DNA of 23,582 nucleotides from Bacillota bacterium (GTDB lineage: Bacteria > Bacillota > Proteinivoracia > UBA4975), in NCBI GenBank assembly GCA_012727415.1, contig JAAYHI010000081.1, positions 1 to 23,582 of the forward strand, given 5' to 3'. Of this stretch, positions 7,326 through 16,506 are shown piece after piece. The position numbers were made by a program, and so were the translations under genes. Within the stretch, counting starts at the first letter, position 1. Every line of letters starts with the position of its first letter. Under the pieces are notes generated by a model that was not told where the DNA came from, ran no database searches, and worked only from the letters and a program-made list of their open reading frames with translations.

Positions 7326-10300
7326 GTGACCTATTGGGTGCGGGGCAAGGGCGAAATCCGCAACGCTGTTTACCGGGGCGGCGGTTACTCCTCCTACAGC
7401 CCCTACACTGCAGTTGACTCGGAGCAATGGCAGAAGATAACTTATAAGTTCCAACACACAGCAGCAGTGGATGATGTCGAGCTGATTTTCTCTGTTCGCA
7501 ATACCGGTGAGGAAAGGGATCACCTGCAACTTGACAATGTCAGCGTCTATAAGACAGATTCCAATGTCATCCCCCTTCTGGAGGCCAGAGGCTTGCCCCA
7601 GGGTTCGCCGGTAACGGTGGAGGGTGTCGTCGTGGGCATCTTTGGCAATCGCCAAAACATCTACTTCCAGGACAGCACTGCGGGAATGGTGGCCAGGCTG
7701 TCATCATCCAGCTGGGCCAATGACCTGGAAATTGGCGATGTTATCCGCGTCTCCGGCACCATGGGTGCATATAACAACCTCATCCAGGTTGCTGTCTCCG
7801 CTGCCGATGACTTTTTGATTCTGGAAACCAACGCCGGCACTCCTGCCCCCCAGGCCGTCACTGTCGACCAGCTGGACAGCAGCATGCAGGGGCAATTGGT
7901 CACTGTGGAAGGGCTGACGGTGGATTCGGTGGGGACCGGTACTAATTACACCGTCTATGTCAAAGATGCCCTGGACCGCCAGCTGGAGCTGCGGGTGGAG
8001 AATACCGTGTCCAGAGACTTCTTTACTCCCGGCAAGGTGCTGAATGTGACCGCTCCCGTTGGACAATTTGGCGCTTCGATGCAGCTGATGATACGGGGCA
8101 GCGAAGATCTGGAAGAAGATGTGGCGGGCGAGCGGGTTGCGCCTGTGCAGGCCACTCCTGCCCCGGGACTAGTGGAAGCAGGGACGGAGGTACATCTGTC
8201 CACTGCCACTCCCGATGCAACAATTTACTACACTCTGGATGGCAGCAACCCTACTGAGGACAGCAGCGTCTATACCGAGCCCATAGTCATCAATTCATCG
8301 TTGGTAATCAAGGCCTATGCCACTGCCCCTGGTTTGGCGGACAGCATAGTCAGTTCTTTTGCCTACACCATCCCGGAAGTGATGACCATCTTCCAGGCCC
8401 GGTGCACGCCTGAAGGCAGTTCTGTGCTGCTGGAAGGTATTATCACCGCTGTTCACGGCAGCAGTGAAGCATATCTCCAGGATGACAGTGCCGGGATAAT
8501 GCTCTATGCCTCCAATATTGCTTCCCAGGTAGCTGTGGGGGATTTGATCACTCTCGAAGGCGAGATTGCCCTGTATGCCGGCGAAATTCAAGTAAACCCG
8601 ACAGAAATTTCTGTTATCAGCTCAGGTAACCCCTTGCCGGAACCGGTGGAGACCAGTCTGAAGCACTTAAGCCAGACTGAAAATGTTATTGATGTATCCC
8701 AGGCTCTGGCCAATTATGAGGGAGAAGAACGCACCATCGTGGTGCGGGGGGTCATCACTTCAGTTAATGTCAACAATGAATATGCCATGCAAATTGCCGA
8801 TCGCCTTGACCCCACCAAGACCATGAGTGTTGCCCTGCCGGCGGGGTACAGGGATGAATTCAGCCCCTATTGCAATCCCGATGCCGTAGGGAAAATGGTG
8901 GTGGTCAAAGGGCAGGAGAAGGATTACTTTGGTCTTCCCGCCATTCGCCAGGTAACCATTTGGGACGGCACCGCCAGCATTCCCATGCCCTTCTATGTCA
9001 ACTACGACATTGAGGGCCAGCGGGTGCTGACAAAGTTCCCCTTTGAGGTCACCGGCAAAGACAGTTACGGCTTCTACGGCCGTGACGAAGAAGGGGATGT
9101 CTACTTCTATACCGGGCGGGCGACGAATTTAAATCTGGGGGATATAAAAGTAGGAGACTGGTATGTGGCTGTCGGTATTTCCGCCTATTACAACCGCCCC
9201 CAGGTCAAAATCGCCAGTGGCGACGATCTTGAAATCGCGGCACCTCCCGGGGCCCAGGACCCCAGGGAACCTATGGTACTGGAACCAAAGCCTGCTCCCT
9301 TTAGCTCAACGTACGACCGGTCACCGGAGATTTCTGTTCGTCTGGAAAAGTCCGATCTCACCGGCGCAGAAATTGACTATGCCGGCATTGAATTATACCT
9401 CAATGGGGCCTTGGTAACTCCCAACGTAGACATCGGGGAGAATAGGGTCAGCTACCAGGTGCCCTCGCCCCTGGAATTTGGCGAGCAGGAGGTGCAAATC
9501 CTCGTCTCGGATACCGAGGGCAGGACCAAGGACTTCCGGTGGTTCTTCACGGTAATTGTCGAGGAAGAGGCTTATCAATTCTACTTTGGAGTTCCCCATT
9601 CCCATACTTCCTACTCCGACGGCGCAGGCACCCCTCTGCAGGCGTTTTATCACGCCCGGGGCAATGGCCTGCAGTACCACTTTGTTACCGACCATTCTAA
9701 CTGGCTGGATGGGGTCAGCGACGACAATTTTGAATATGACATTGCTGCCGGCGAGTATGTAGAGAGGGATCATCCCGTCAGTGGGCAGCCATCCCAGTGG
9801 AAGCAGACCCGTTTAGATGCCGAGTTTGTAAACTCCACATTCGATGATTTCCTCGCCATGCGCGGCTTTGAAATGACTTCCAGCATCTGGGGGCACATGA
9901 ACACCATCAACAGCGATACCTATGTGGAAGCCAAGTCCCAGATGGTGCTGCTGCGGGATTATTATCAATGGATTGTCGATGTTTCCACCCGGCCCGGGGC
10001 TAAGGTCTTCAGCATGTTTAATCACCCCAACTGGCCAAATGACTCCTTCTATGATCTGGCTTATGTTGAAGAGCTCGACCGATATATCAACGGCATTGAG
10101 GTGGGCAACGGCGCGCCCCCGTACAGCTATTCCAGGGCAGAGGGCCATTATTGGAAGGCCCTGGACAATGGCTGGCGCCTGGGAGCAATGAATTCCCAGG
10201 ACAATCATGCTGAAAACTGGGGGGACGGTGACAACCTCACAGTTATCATCGCTCCTGAACTCAGCACAGAGGCCTTTATCGAGGCCCTCAACGCAAGGCG

Positions 10301-12458
10301 GATGTACTCCACTGAAACCCGATCCCTTGCCCTCACCGTCAAGGGCAATGGTTACTGGATGGGCAGCGTCTTAGACGTCAGCCCCGGTGAAACAGTAGAT
10401 TTTGAAATTACTGCCCAGGATCCCGTAGTGCCTGTGGAAAAAATCCAGCTCATCACCAACGGTGGCTGGGTGGCAGATGAAATCACCTTCGCCAGCGGCA
10501 CCAGCTCTGCCGTCTGGGAGCCAAGCATTACTGCCGCAGGCGGCGCCCAATGGTTTGTCGTCAAGGTTATTCACACCGACGGTTCCTGGGGCCATGCTTC
10601 GCCAATATTCATTGCCTCCGGCGAATATGATCTCAAACTCACCGCCCTCACTGTCAATCCCAATCCTACCTTACCGGGGATGGAGACAGAACTGGCTGTT
10701 ACTGTTACCAATATGGGGATCCGCCATGTGGAGCAGGAAGTGGAAGTCAAATTCTACTTCAATGATCCCAGTGACCCGGCCAACTTAATCGGCACTGTTT
10801 CTACATCAGAACGCATTCCTGCAGGCGGGGCAGTGGAACTAAAGACAGACTGGAGCCCGCCGGCCCTCGACGGCCAGCACAGAATTTATGCGGTGCTGAC
10901 GGAAATTCCCGGAATTACCACTGTTACTACCCTGTCCCGCAGCGTCGACATTGTCAAGCCCATCGGCAAGAGGATACTCTTTGATGCCGCCCACGCCAAT
11001 TCCGAAGTCCCCGGCACCACCACAGAAATAATCGATTTGCTGCGGCTCTATGGCTACGAAGCCACTATCCATCAATCCGGGGCGATTACCCAGGAGTTGC
11101 TGGCAGAAGTGGATGTGCTTATTATCAATACGCCCACCAGCAGTTCCAGTTACTACACTGCTGCAGAAGAGGCAGCCATCGCCCAGTGGGTGCAGTCCGG
11201 CGGTTCACTGCTTGTGGCCAATAAGTCCAACTACAGCCATGACTCCTTGATGTTGAACAGCCTCATGGCAGAAATAGGCTCCGGTATCAGATTTAACGAC
11301 GACAATGTCTATGAACCGGAGGGCTCCGGTTATTATGACGGCGGCATGGTTTGGTCCGTCAACGCGTATAATCTGCCCAAGACGGATTCCGGCCTCAATG
11401 ACAACATGCTGGCAATCAGGATGTTCAGCAGTTGTTCCCTGGTAGGTGCAGATGAAGCGGGCAATTTCATTCCCTTGGTCAACAACCCTGCCACCGGCCT
11501 GGAGATTCTCCTCGGCGGCAATGCCACCTCCTACAATGCCCTGGCAGGGCCCACAGCCTGGATTTACAATGAAGAAGGTCAGCTTAACGGCGAAGCTATC
11601 CCCATGATTGCCAAGGAGGAAGTGGGGGACGGCAGATTGGTGGCTGCGGGAAGGTACTTCTACTCAGATTATGAGATTGGCAACGATGTCAGCAACACTG
11701 CTCTGACCCTGCAGGTGATAGACTGGCTGGCAGGCTACCAGCGTGTACGGTCAGTGCGCGATGTCAGGAATAACGCAAACAGCGGCGACATAGTCACCCT
11801 GCGGGGAATCGTAACTTCTCCTACCAACCTCTTCTTTGATGTCCTGTATATCCAGGACGATACTTCCGGCATCGCCGTATACGGCACTCAGTCGAGAGAT
11901 AACCTCCCCCTGGGAACGGAAGTTATTGTCACCGGCAAGGTGACGGAATTTGAAGGGGAACTGGAGCTTGCCTTCGACAACTACGATTACCAGGTTCTCT
12001 TTGTCGGCCCCGTTGGCCCCGTCACACCGCTGCTCCTCTCTTCCCGGGAGTCAATGTCTCCTGAGTATACGGGCATGCTTGTGCGGACGAGAGGATTTAT
12101 CACAGAGTTCAACCAGACTGAAAGCTATTTTATCCTGGACGATGGCAGCGGTCCCGCCCGTATCCACGTCGACGGTTATGTGGGTGCCGACATGTCCCGG
12201 TTTGCGCCCGGGGATTATGTCGAGGCAACGGGTATCGCCTCGGTGGGTTCCGCCGGTCCCCGTATCCGCGTTCGTTACTATGTAGATTTAGTGGCGATGG
12301 ATGCACCCGACGAACCCGGTGACCCCGGCGATCCGGGAGGATCTGGTGGGGGGAAATTGCCAACTACCGGCACCTTCGTAGATATGTATATTCTCTTTGG
12401 CGCAGTGCTGGTCACTGTCGGTGCCCTGCTGCTGGCGAAAAAGAGACAAATCTGCTGA
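7326..12458 (+). CDS. main part of the LPTTG-anchored multidomain surface protein with an extracellular PHP hydrolase domain
   Basis: Same frame as the upstream piece; the frame is open from 7293. The GTG at 7326 has no ribosome site and is not a convincing start, so this is the rest of one gene after an in-frame stop. Domains in full-protein numbering: end of the second carbohydrate-binding-like repeat (to about 350); OB-like modules (about 355-540); a chitobiase/hexosaminidase C-terminal-like module with YYTLDGSNPT (about 543-619); more OB-like modules; an Ig-like linker; a CehA-like PHP domain with HSHTSYSDG (His1028, His1030), VTDHSNW, FNHPNWP and SQDNH (1227-1231); CARDB (about 1371-1482); a glutamine-amidotransferase-like/DUF4350-like domain from GKRILFDAAH (about 1484); and a final OB-like module (about 1743-1825). 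A Gly/Pro spacer leads to LPTTG (1948-1952), a membrane helix and KKRQ, the sortase signal. The PHP histidines are intact, so a metal-dependent hydrolase outside the cell is likely; its substrate is unknown. Confidence 0.85.
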   Translation: MTYWVRGKGEIRNAVYRGGGYSSYSPYTAVDSEQWQKITYKFQHTAAVDDVELIFSVRNTGEERDHLQLDNVSVYKTDSNVIPLLEARGLPQGSPVTVEGVVVGIFGNRQNIYFQDSTAGMVARLSSSSWANDLEIGDVIRVSGTMGAYNNLIQVAVSAADDFLILETNAGTPAPQAVTVDQLDSSMQGQLVTVEGLTVDSVGTGTNYTVYVKDALDRQLELRVENTVSRDFFTPGKVLNVTAPVGQFGASMQLMIRGSEDLEEDVAGERVAPVQATPAPGLVEAGTEVHLSTATPDATIYYTLDGSNPTEDSSVYTEPIVINSSLVIKAYATAPGLADSIVSSFAYTIPEVMTIFQARCTPEGSSVLLEGIITAVHGSSEAYLQDDSAGIMLYASNIASQVAVGDLITLEGEIALYAGEIQVNPTEISVISSGNPLPEPVETSLKHLSQTENVIDVSQALANYEGEERTIVVRGVITSVNVNNEYAMQIADRLDPTKTMSVALPAGYRDEFSPYCNPDAVGKMVVVKGQEKDYFGLPAIRQVTIWDGTASIPMPFYVNYDIEGQRVLTKFPFEVTGKDSYGFYGRDEEGDVYFYTGRATNLNLGDIKVGDWYVAVGISAYYNRPQVKIASGDDLEIAAPPGAQDPREPMVLEPKPAPFSSTYDRSPEISVRLEKSDLTGAEIDYAGIELYLNGALVTPNVDIGENRVSYQVPSPLEFGEQEVQILVSDTEGRTKDFRWFFTVIVEEEAYQFYFGVPHSHTSYSDGAGTPLQAFYHARGNGLQYHFVTDHSNWLDGVSDDNFEYDIAAGEYVERDHPVSGQPSQWKQTRLDAEFVNSTFDDFLAMRGFEMTSSIWGHMNTINSDTYVEAKSQMVLLRDYYQWIVDVSTRPGAKVFSMFNHPNWPNDSFYDLAYVEELDRYINGIEVGNGAPPYSYSRAEGHYWKALDNGWRLGAMNSQDNHAENWGDGDNLTVIIAPELSTEAFIEALNARRMYSTETRSLALTVKGNGYWMGSVLDVSPGETVDFEITAQDPVVPVEKIQLITNGGWVADEITFASGTSSAVWEPSITAAGGAQWFVVKVIHTDGSWGHASPIFIASGEYDLKLTALTVNPNPTLPGMETELAVTVTNMGIRHVEQEVEVKFYFNDPSDPANLIGTVSTSERIPAGGAVELKTDWSPPALDGQHRIYAVLTEIPGITTVTTLSRSVDIVKPIGKRILFDAAHANSEVPGTTTEIIDLLRLYGYEATIHQSGAITQELLAEVDVLIINTPTSSSSYYTAAEEAAIAQWVQSGGSLLVANKSNYSHDSLMLNSLMAEIGSGIRFNDDNVYEPEGSGYYDGGMVWSVNAYNLPKTDSGLNDNMLAIRMFSSCSLVGADEAGNFIPLVNNPATGLEILLGGNATSYNALAGPTAWIYNEEGQLNGEAIPMIAKEEVGDGRLVAAGRYFYSDYEIGNDVSNTALTLQVIDWLAGYQRVRSVRDVRNNANSGDIVTLRGIVTSPTNLFFDVLYIQDDTSGIAVYGTQSRDNLPLGTEVIVTGKVTEFEGELELAFDNYDYQVLFVGPVGPVTPLLLSSRESMSPEYTGMLVRTRGFITEFNQTESYFILDDGSGPARIHVDGYVGADMSRFAPGDYVEATGIASVGSAGPRIRVRYYVDLVAMDAPDEPGDPGDPGGSGGGKLPTTGTFVDMYILFGAVLVTVGALLLAKKRQIC

Positions 12459-12493
12459 CATAAGGTCCCGGGGCCATCCCGGGACCCTTTATG
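12459..12493 (+). terminator. terminator after the surface-protein gene
   Basis: GGTCCCGGG pairs with CCCGGGACC, and CATAA with the outer TTATG. The hairpin starts one base after the stop codon. The T-run is short, so it may be only moderately efficient. Confidence 0.6.
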
Positions 12494-12504
12494 TACACTG
12501 GGAA

Positions 12505-12533
12505 TTGACATTTTCCTGGACTGCTTTTACAAT
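12505..12533 (+). promoter_or_regulatory. sigma-A promoter of the RND efflux operon
   Basis: TTGACA at 12505-12510, a 17-bp spacer and TACAAT at 12528-12533. This is one mismatch from the full consensus, so it is a strong promoter. Transcription should begin near 12540, right at the TetR-type operator. Confidence 0.85.
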
Positions 12534-12542
12534 TACTCTATA

Positions 12543-12562
12543 CCGACCGACCAATCGGTCGG
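12543..12562. promoter_or_regulatory. TetR-type operator
   Basis: An inverted repeat with 8-bp arms, CCGACCGA and TCGGTCGG, around CCAA. It sits just after the -10 box and over the predicted start of transcription. CGGTCGG palindromes are typical targets of TetR/AcrR repressors, and a tetR-family gene is the last gene of the operon. Binding here would block the promoter. Confidence 0.8.
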
Positions 12563-12589
12563 AATCAGAGAAAGTGGTGACTGCCAATC

Positions 12590-15500
12590 ATGCTGCCCAG
12601 CCTTAGTGTAAAAAGACCTTATACCGTAATTGTCGTGATAATAGTCGTAGTAATTTTGGGCTTTGTATCGTTGCTCAACATGTCGACGGATTTATTGCCC
12701 AGTATGAATTTACCCTATGCCGTGGTAATGACTACTTATCCAGGTGCCAGCCCGGAAGAAGTGGAGGCCATTGTCACTTCGCCCATTGAACAATCTCTGG
12801 CATCGCTCAGCAATCTGAAAAATCTCAACTCGATTTCCCGGGAGAACATGTCCCTGGTCGTCCTGGAGTTTACCGCCAAGGCCAACATGGACACTGTCTT
12901 TCTGGAAATGCGGGAATATCTCGACCTTATTTTGGCTTACATGCCTGACGAGGTTGGCAAGCCGATGATGTTGAAACTCAACCCGGATATGCTGCCTGTC
13001 ATGACTTTGGCCGCTGCCGTTGAGGGCAAGGAAATCGGCGAGGCGTCACAGTTTATTTCTGCCAACATCCTCCATGAGTTTGAAAGTGTCGACGGAGTGG
13101 CATCGGTGTCGGCATCGGGGCTGGTGGAAAACGGCATTCACGTCATCCTGCGGGAGGAGAAGATTGCCGCTGTAAATGCAGGCATTGCCCAAATGCTTGC
13201 CTCTATGGGGGGAGACCCCGCGACTGCTCCGAAGATCGAGCTGTCCAGAGAGATGGTAACGGGGATTCTGAAGGGACAGAACTTCGAGATGCCTGCGGGT
13301 TATGTCACAGATGAGGATACCGATTATCTTGTCCGCATAGGGGATAAGATTGAAGATATTGACGCACTGGAGAATCTGGCAATACTGATGCTGCCCCTTC
13401 CCGGAGCGCAGCCAATTACCCTGGCCCAGGTGGCAGACATTGTTGTAACAGACAACTCCGATACCATGTACTCCAAACTTAACGGCAACGACTCCATTAC
13501 CATCAGCATTCAGAAGCAGTCGGAGTATTCTACTGCCGATGTGGCCAGCAGCATTCGCCAGCGCATGGACTCCCTGGGGGAAAGGTACCCCGACCTGGAG
13601 CTGGTTGCCCTGCTGGACCAAGGCATTTACGTCGACCAGGTGGTAGATTCCCTGGCCACTAACTTTATTGTCGGCGGGCTTTTGGCACTGCTGATTCTGG
13701 TGCTGTTTCTGCGGGATTTGCGGCCGACTCTGGTGGTGGGGTTGGCTATTCCCGTCAGTCTCGTCACTGCCCTGGTGTTAATGTACTTCAGCAATGTCAC
13801 CCTGAACATTATCTCCATGGGGGGCCTGGCCCTGGGAGTTGGCATGCTGGTAGACAACTCCATAGTGGTCATGGAAAACATCTTCCGCATGCGCAGCGAA
13901 GGCAAGAGTGCAATGGAAGCTGCTGTTGTCGGGGCGAAAGAAGTGACAGGAGCTATCGCTTCTTCCTCCCTGACTACGATTGCAGTGTTTGTCCCCATTC
14001 TCTTCACCCGGGGGCTGACCAGGCAAATCTTTACCGATATGGGATTGACCATCGCTTATTCCCTGCTGGCCAGCCTGGCCATCGCCATTACTCTGGTGCC
14101 CATGGTGGCCTCCAGGGCCATAGCCAGGGAAGTGAAGCTCGACGGCAAGGTTATCCGCAGCATCAAGTCCTTCTATACCAAGGTTCTGGAGTTTTCCCTC
14201 CGGCGCAAGGCCTTAGTGCTCATTGTCGTCACTGCCCTCCTGGTCATCAGCGTCTTTGGCGCCCTGCGGCAGGGAACCGAGTTCTTCCCCGATACAGAAA
14301 CAGGGCAGCTGTCGGTTAGTATTACCATGCCTGAGGGCAGCACCCTGGAAGACACCTTCGCCATGGCTGACGAAGTCACTGCCCTTATCAGTGAGGTTGA
14401 ATATGTAGAAAATGTAGGTGCCACCATGGGGGGCGGCATTATGAGTATGGGCTTTGGCGTTGACGGCGGTGGCAATGTTTCTGTTTATGTTCTGGTTGAG
14501 GAAGAGCATATCGATAAATCTTCGGAAGTAATTGCAAGCATCAGGGAAAAAACCGCCCATCTGCCTGGAGAAATCTCAGTGGGGGATGCCGGGGCAAACA
14601 TGGGGGCAATCTTTAGTGGCCAGGAAATAGCCCTAATAGTCAGAGGACGGGACTTTGCAGTTCTTGAAGAAATCGCTGTCGATGTTGCTGAACTGGTTGC
14701 TTCTGTGGAAGGGACCGAGGAAGTATCTGACGGCATTGACAGGTCTGAGCCCGAGCTGAGGGTCATCCTCGACAAGGAGAAGAGTATAGCCCATGGCCTG
14801 ACGGTAGCCCAGGTATTTATGGAAGTCAACGACCTTCTTTCTTCGGAAGGTGTCAGTACCAAGATTTCGGCAGGAAACATTGATTACAACGTATGGGTTG
14901 AAGACAGTGAAAGTCAGCGGTCAATTACCCGTGAAGATATTGAAAACCTGGTCATTGCAACACCTCATGGACAATTACCCCTAAAAGATATCGCCAGTGT
15001 AGAGGCGGCCACAGGCTACAAGGCCATCAGGCGGGAAAATCAGCAGCGCACCTTAACTGTCAGCGCGTCTTTAGGGGAAGGATATAATGTCGGCCTGGTC
15101 AGCAAGGACATTGCCGATAAGCTGGCTGACTACGAAACCCCAGAGGGCTACACTGTAAAAATCAGCGGCGAACAAGAGCTGATAGCCGAAACCTTTGACG
15201 ACCTCTACCTGATGCTGGCCATGGCCATCGCTCTGGTCTACCTGATCATGGTCGCCCAATTCCAGTCCCTGCTGTCACCCTTCATCGTCATGTTTACCAT
15301 TCCCCTGGCCTTTACCGGCGGTTTTCTCGCCCTGATAATCACCGGCAATCCCGTCAGCATAGTTGCCTTCCTGGGCCTCATCATCCTCACCGGTGTCGTG
15401 GTCAACAACGGCATAGTCTTTGTCGACTACATCAATATTCTCAGGCGTGAGGGGATGAGCAAGCGGGAAGCCATTATCAAGGCCGGCAATGTCCGGCTGC

Positions 15501-15706
15501 GTCCCATCCTGATGACGGCCCTGACCACCATTATTGCGCTGTCTACAACCTCTCTGGGCGTTGGCGCCGGCACCGAAGCAATACAGCCCATGGCGATAAC
15601 TGCTATTGGCGGTTTGACTTACGCCACCATCCTCACCCTGGTGGTCATTCCCGTTCTCTGCGACCTGTTCTTCAAAAAGGATGCCCCGGTGCAAGGAGAA
15701 ATGTAA
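12590..15706 (+). CDS. RND-family efflux transporter permease (AcrB/SwrC-like)
   Basis: A 1,038-residue inner-membrane pump of the AcrB superfamily, normal in length. It has the N-terminal SVKRPYTVIVV helix, the DLLPSMNLPYAVVMTTYPGASPEEVE motif region and two porter/membrane halves. The TM4 region GVGMLVDNSIVVMENIF carries the proton-relay Asp at about residue 422. In AcrB this position is a pair of aspartates; here the second is Asn, as in many Gram-positive members. The closest functional parallel is SwrC of Bacillus, which exports surfactin and other amphiphiles. No membrane fusion protein or outer membrane channel gene lies nearby, as expected for a one-membrane cell. AAAGTGGTGA is spaced nine bases from the ATG. 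The tetR-family gene follows with no gap. The substrate cannot be read from sequence. Confidence 0.95.
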   Translation: MLPSLSVKRPYTVIVVIIVVVILGFVSLLNMSTDLLPSMNLPYAVVMTTYPGASPEEVEAIVTSPIEQSLASLSNLKNLNSISRENMSLVVLEFTAKANMDTVFLEMREYLDLILAYMPDEVGKPMMLKLNPDMLPVMTLAAAVEGKEIGEASQFISANILHEFESVDGVASVSASGLVENGIHVILREEKIAAVNAGIAQMLASMGGDPATAPKIELSREMVTGILKGQNFEMPAGYVTDEDTDYLVRIGDKIEDIDALENLAILMLPLPGAQPITLAQVADIVVTDNSDTMYSKLNGNDSITISIQKQSEYSTADVASSIRQRMDSLGERYPDLELVALLDQGIYVDQVVDSLATNFIVGGLLALLILVLFLRDLRPTLVVGLAIPVSLVTALVLMYFSNVTLNIISMGGLALGVGMLVDNSIVVMENIFRMRSEGKSAMEAAVVGAKEVTGAIASSSLTTIAVFVPILFTRGLTRQIFTDMGLTIAYSLLASLAIAITLVPMVASRAIAREVKLDGKVIRSIKSFYTKVLEFSLRRKALVLIVVTALLVISVFGALRQGTEFFPDTETGQLSVSITMPEGSTLEDTFAMADEVTALISEVEYVENVGATMGGGIMSMGFGVDGGGNVSVYVLVEEEHIDKSSEVIASIREKTAHLPGEISVGDAGANMGAIFSGQEIALIVRGRDFAVLEEIAVDVAELVASVEGTEEVSDGIDRSEPELRVILDKEKSIAHGLTVAQVFMEVNDLLSSEGVSTKISAGNIDYNVWVEDSESQRSITREDIENLVIATPHGQLPLKDIASVEAATGYKAIRRENQQRTLTVSASLGEGYNVGLVSKDIADKLADYETPEGYTVKISGEQELIAETFDDLYLMLAMAIALVYLIMVAQFQSLLSPFIVMFTIPLAFTGGFLALIITGNPVSIVAFLGLIILTGVVVNNGIVFVDYINILRREGMSKREAIIKAGNVRLRPILMTALTTIIALSTTSLGVGAGTEAIQPMAITAIGGLTYATILTLVVIPVLCDLFFKKDAPVQGEM

Positions 15707-16300
15707 ATGACTGCTCCCAAAAAAAATCTCATATACGAGGCTGCTCTCAGCCTCGTATATGAGAGCAATGACTTCAGCAGTATCAAAGTGGCAGACATTG
15801 CCGACAGGGCAGGCATTGGCAAGGGCACAGTATACGAGTATTTTCAAAGCAAGGAACAAGTCATAGGCGAGGCCCTGCTCTACATGTGGGAACAGGCCCT
15901 TGAATCCTTTGCCCTTTTTCTGGAGGAAAACGAGGGATTTAAGGAAGCCTATTATGGGTTTCTGCGTAACTTCAAAATGCAGCTGGGCAAGAACCGGCAT
16001 ATCTATAAGCTGCTGACAATGAATCCAGCCAGCTTTTCGGTCCCGGCAGCGATTGAAGCCTTTAAGTTCCGCTTTGAAGAGATGCGGGAAAAGTACTTTG
16101 CGCTGTTGGAAAAACTGGCGGCAAGGAGCGTAAGTGAAGGGATAATAAAAGATTTTCCATCCAGGTTCGACTGGCAGACGGCAATACTCAGTTCTCTTAC
16201 CTGTATCTATATCCACCAGCATTTTCCCGATGAGTCCCCGGGAGAGGAAGCGGTGCTGGATAAAGCTTATGCTGTATATGTAAAGCTCCTGGGGGATTAA
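15707..16300 (+). CDS. TetR/AcrR-family transcriptional repressor
   Basis: A 197-residue regulator with an N-terminal helix-turn-helix (about residues 26-47: IKVADIADRAGIGKGTVYEYFQSKE) typical of TetR proteins. A helical ligand-binding domain of usual length makes up the rest. Its ATG follows directly on the pump's stop codon (TAAATG), and its AAGGAG site lies inside the end of the pump gene, so it is co-transcribed. It most likely represses its own operon at the palindrome 12543-12562 and is released by a pump substrate. Codons 7-20 form a perfect 17-bp inverted repeat, which is unusual (separate entry). Confidence 0.93.
   Translation: MTAPKKNLIYEAALSLVYESNDFSSIKVADIADRAGIGKGTVYEYFQSKEQVIGEALLYMWEQALESFALFLEENEGFKEAYYGFLRNFKMQLGKNRHIYKLLTMNPASFSVPAAIEAFKFRFEEMREKYFALLEKLAARSVSEGIIKDFPSRFDWQTAILSSLTCIYIHQHFPDESPGEEAVLDKAYAVYVKLLGD
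15727..15764. repeat. perfect 17-bp inverted repeat inside the tetR-family gene
   Basis: The arm TCTCATATACGAGGCTG (15727-15743) is followed by the loop CTCT and its exact complement (15748-15764). In mRNA this makes a very stable 17-bp hairpin that begins 20 bases after the start codon. It lies wholly within helix 1 of the DNA-binding domain and is translated. It has no following T-run, so it is not a normal intrinsic terminator. It could limit translation of the repressor or act as a DNA palindrome for a protein. Confidence 0.9.
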
Positions 16301-16377
16301 CACAGTAGCGATATAGGCATTTATGCAATTGCCCTTGGTGAAGGAGAAAGTTGTTTCCGGGAAAAGATAAAAAGGTC

Positions 16378-16406
16378 TTTACAAAGTCTTTTTTCTAAGC
16401 TAAAAT
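16378..16406 (+). promoter_or_regulatory. sigma-A promoter of the pyr operon
   Basis: TTTACA at 16378-16383, a 17-bp spacer and TAAAAT at 16401-16406, each one mismatch from consensus. The transcript would start near 16412, just before the first PyrR site. Confidence 0.8.
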
Positions 16407-16414
16407 AAAAAAAA

Positions 16415-16501
16415 CCTTTAAATCGGTCCTGTGAGGCCGTCAAGGAAAATACTATATATCTGTACGTATAACCTTGCGCCTCACTGGTGCAAGGCTTTTT
16501 T
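16415..16501 (+). promoter_or_regulatory. PyrR attenuator 1 of the pyr operon
   Basis: PyrR-binding hairpin at 16415-16445: CCTT/AAGG lower stem, CGG/CCG upper stem and a TCCTGTGAGG loop close to the known PyrR consensus. An intrinsic terminator lies at 16472-16501 (CCTTGCGCC with GGTGCAAGG, one G-U pair, then a T-run). GTGAGGC in the PyrR loop (16431-16437) is complementary to GCCTCAC in the terminator (16478-16484), which gives the antiterminator. With UMP, PyrR should hold the first hairpin and let the terminator form. Confidence 0.87.
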
Positions 16502-16506
16502 GCGCT

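Noticed and set aside
7293..7326. A frameshift or programmed slip between the two parts of the surface protein
   Set aside because: Both parts are in the same frame and the repeat alignment is continuous. Only a stop codon separates them, so no shift is needed.
7326..12458. An independent gene starting at GTG 7326
   Set aside because: There is no ribosome site, and the start would fall in the middle of a carbohydrate-binding-like repeat without a signal peptide, although the protein ends in a sortase signal.
15727..15764. An intrinsic terminator between the pump and regulator genes
   Set aside because: The hairpin lies inside the conserved DNA-binding domain of the regulator and has no T-run after it.
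15275..16303. A 342-codon minus-strand frame across the end of the pump gene and the tetR-family gene
   Set aside because: It is antisense to two clearly recognised proteins, and its translation is low in recognisable motifs. It is a shadow frame.
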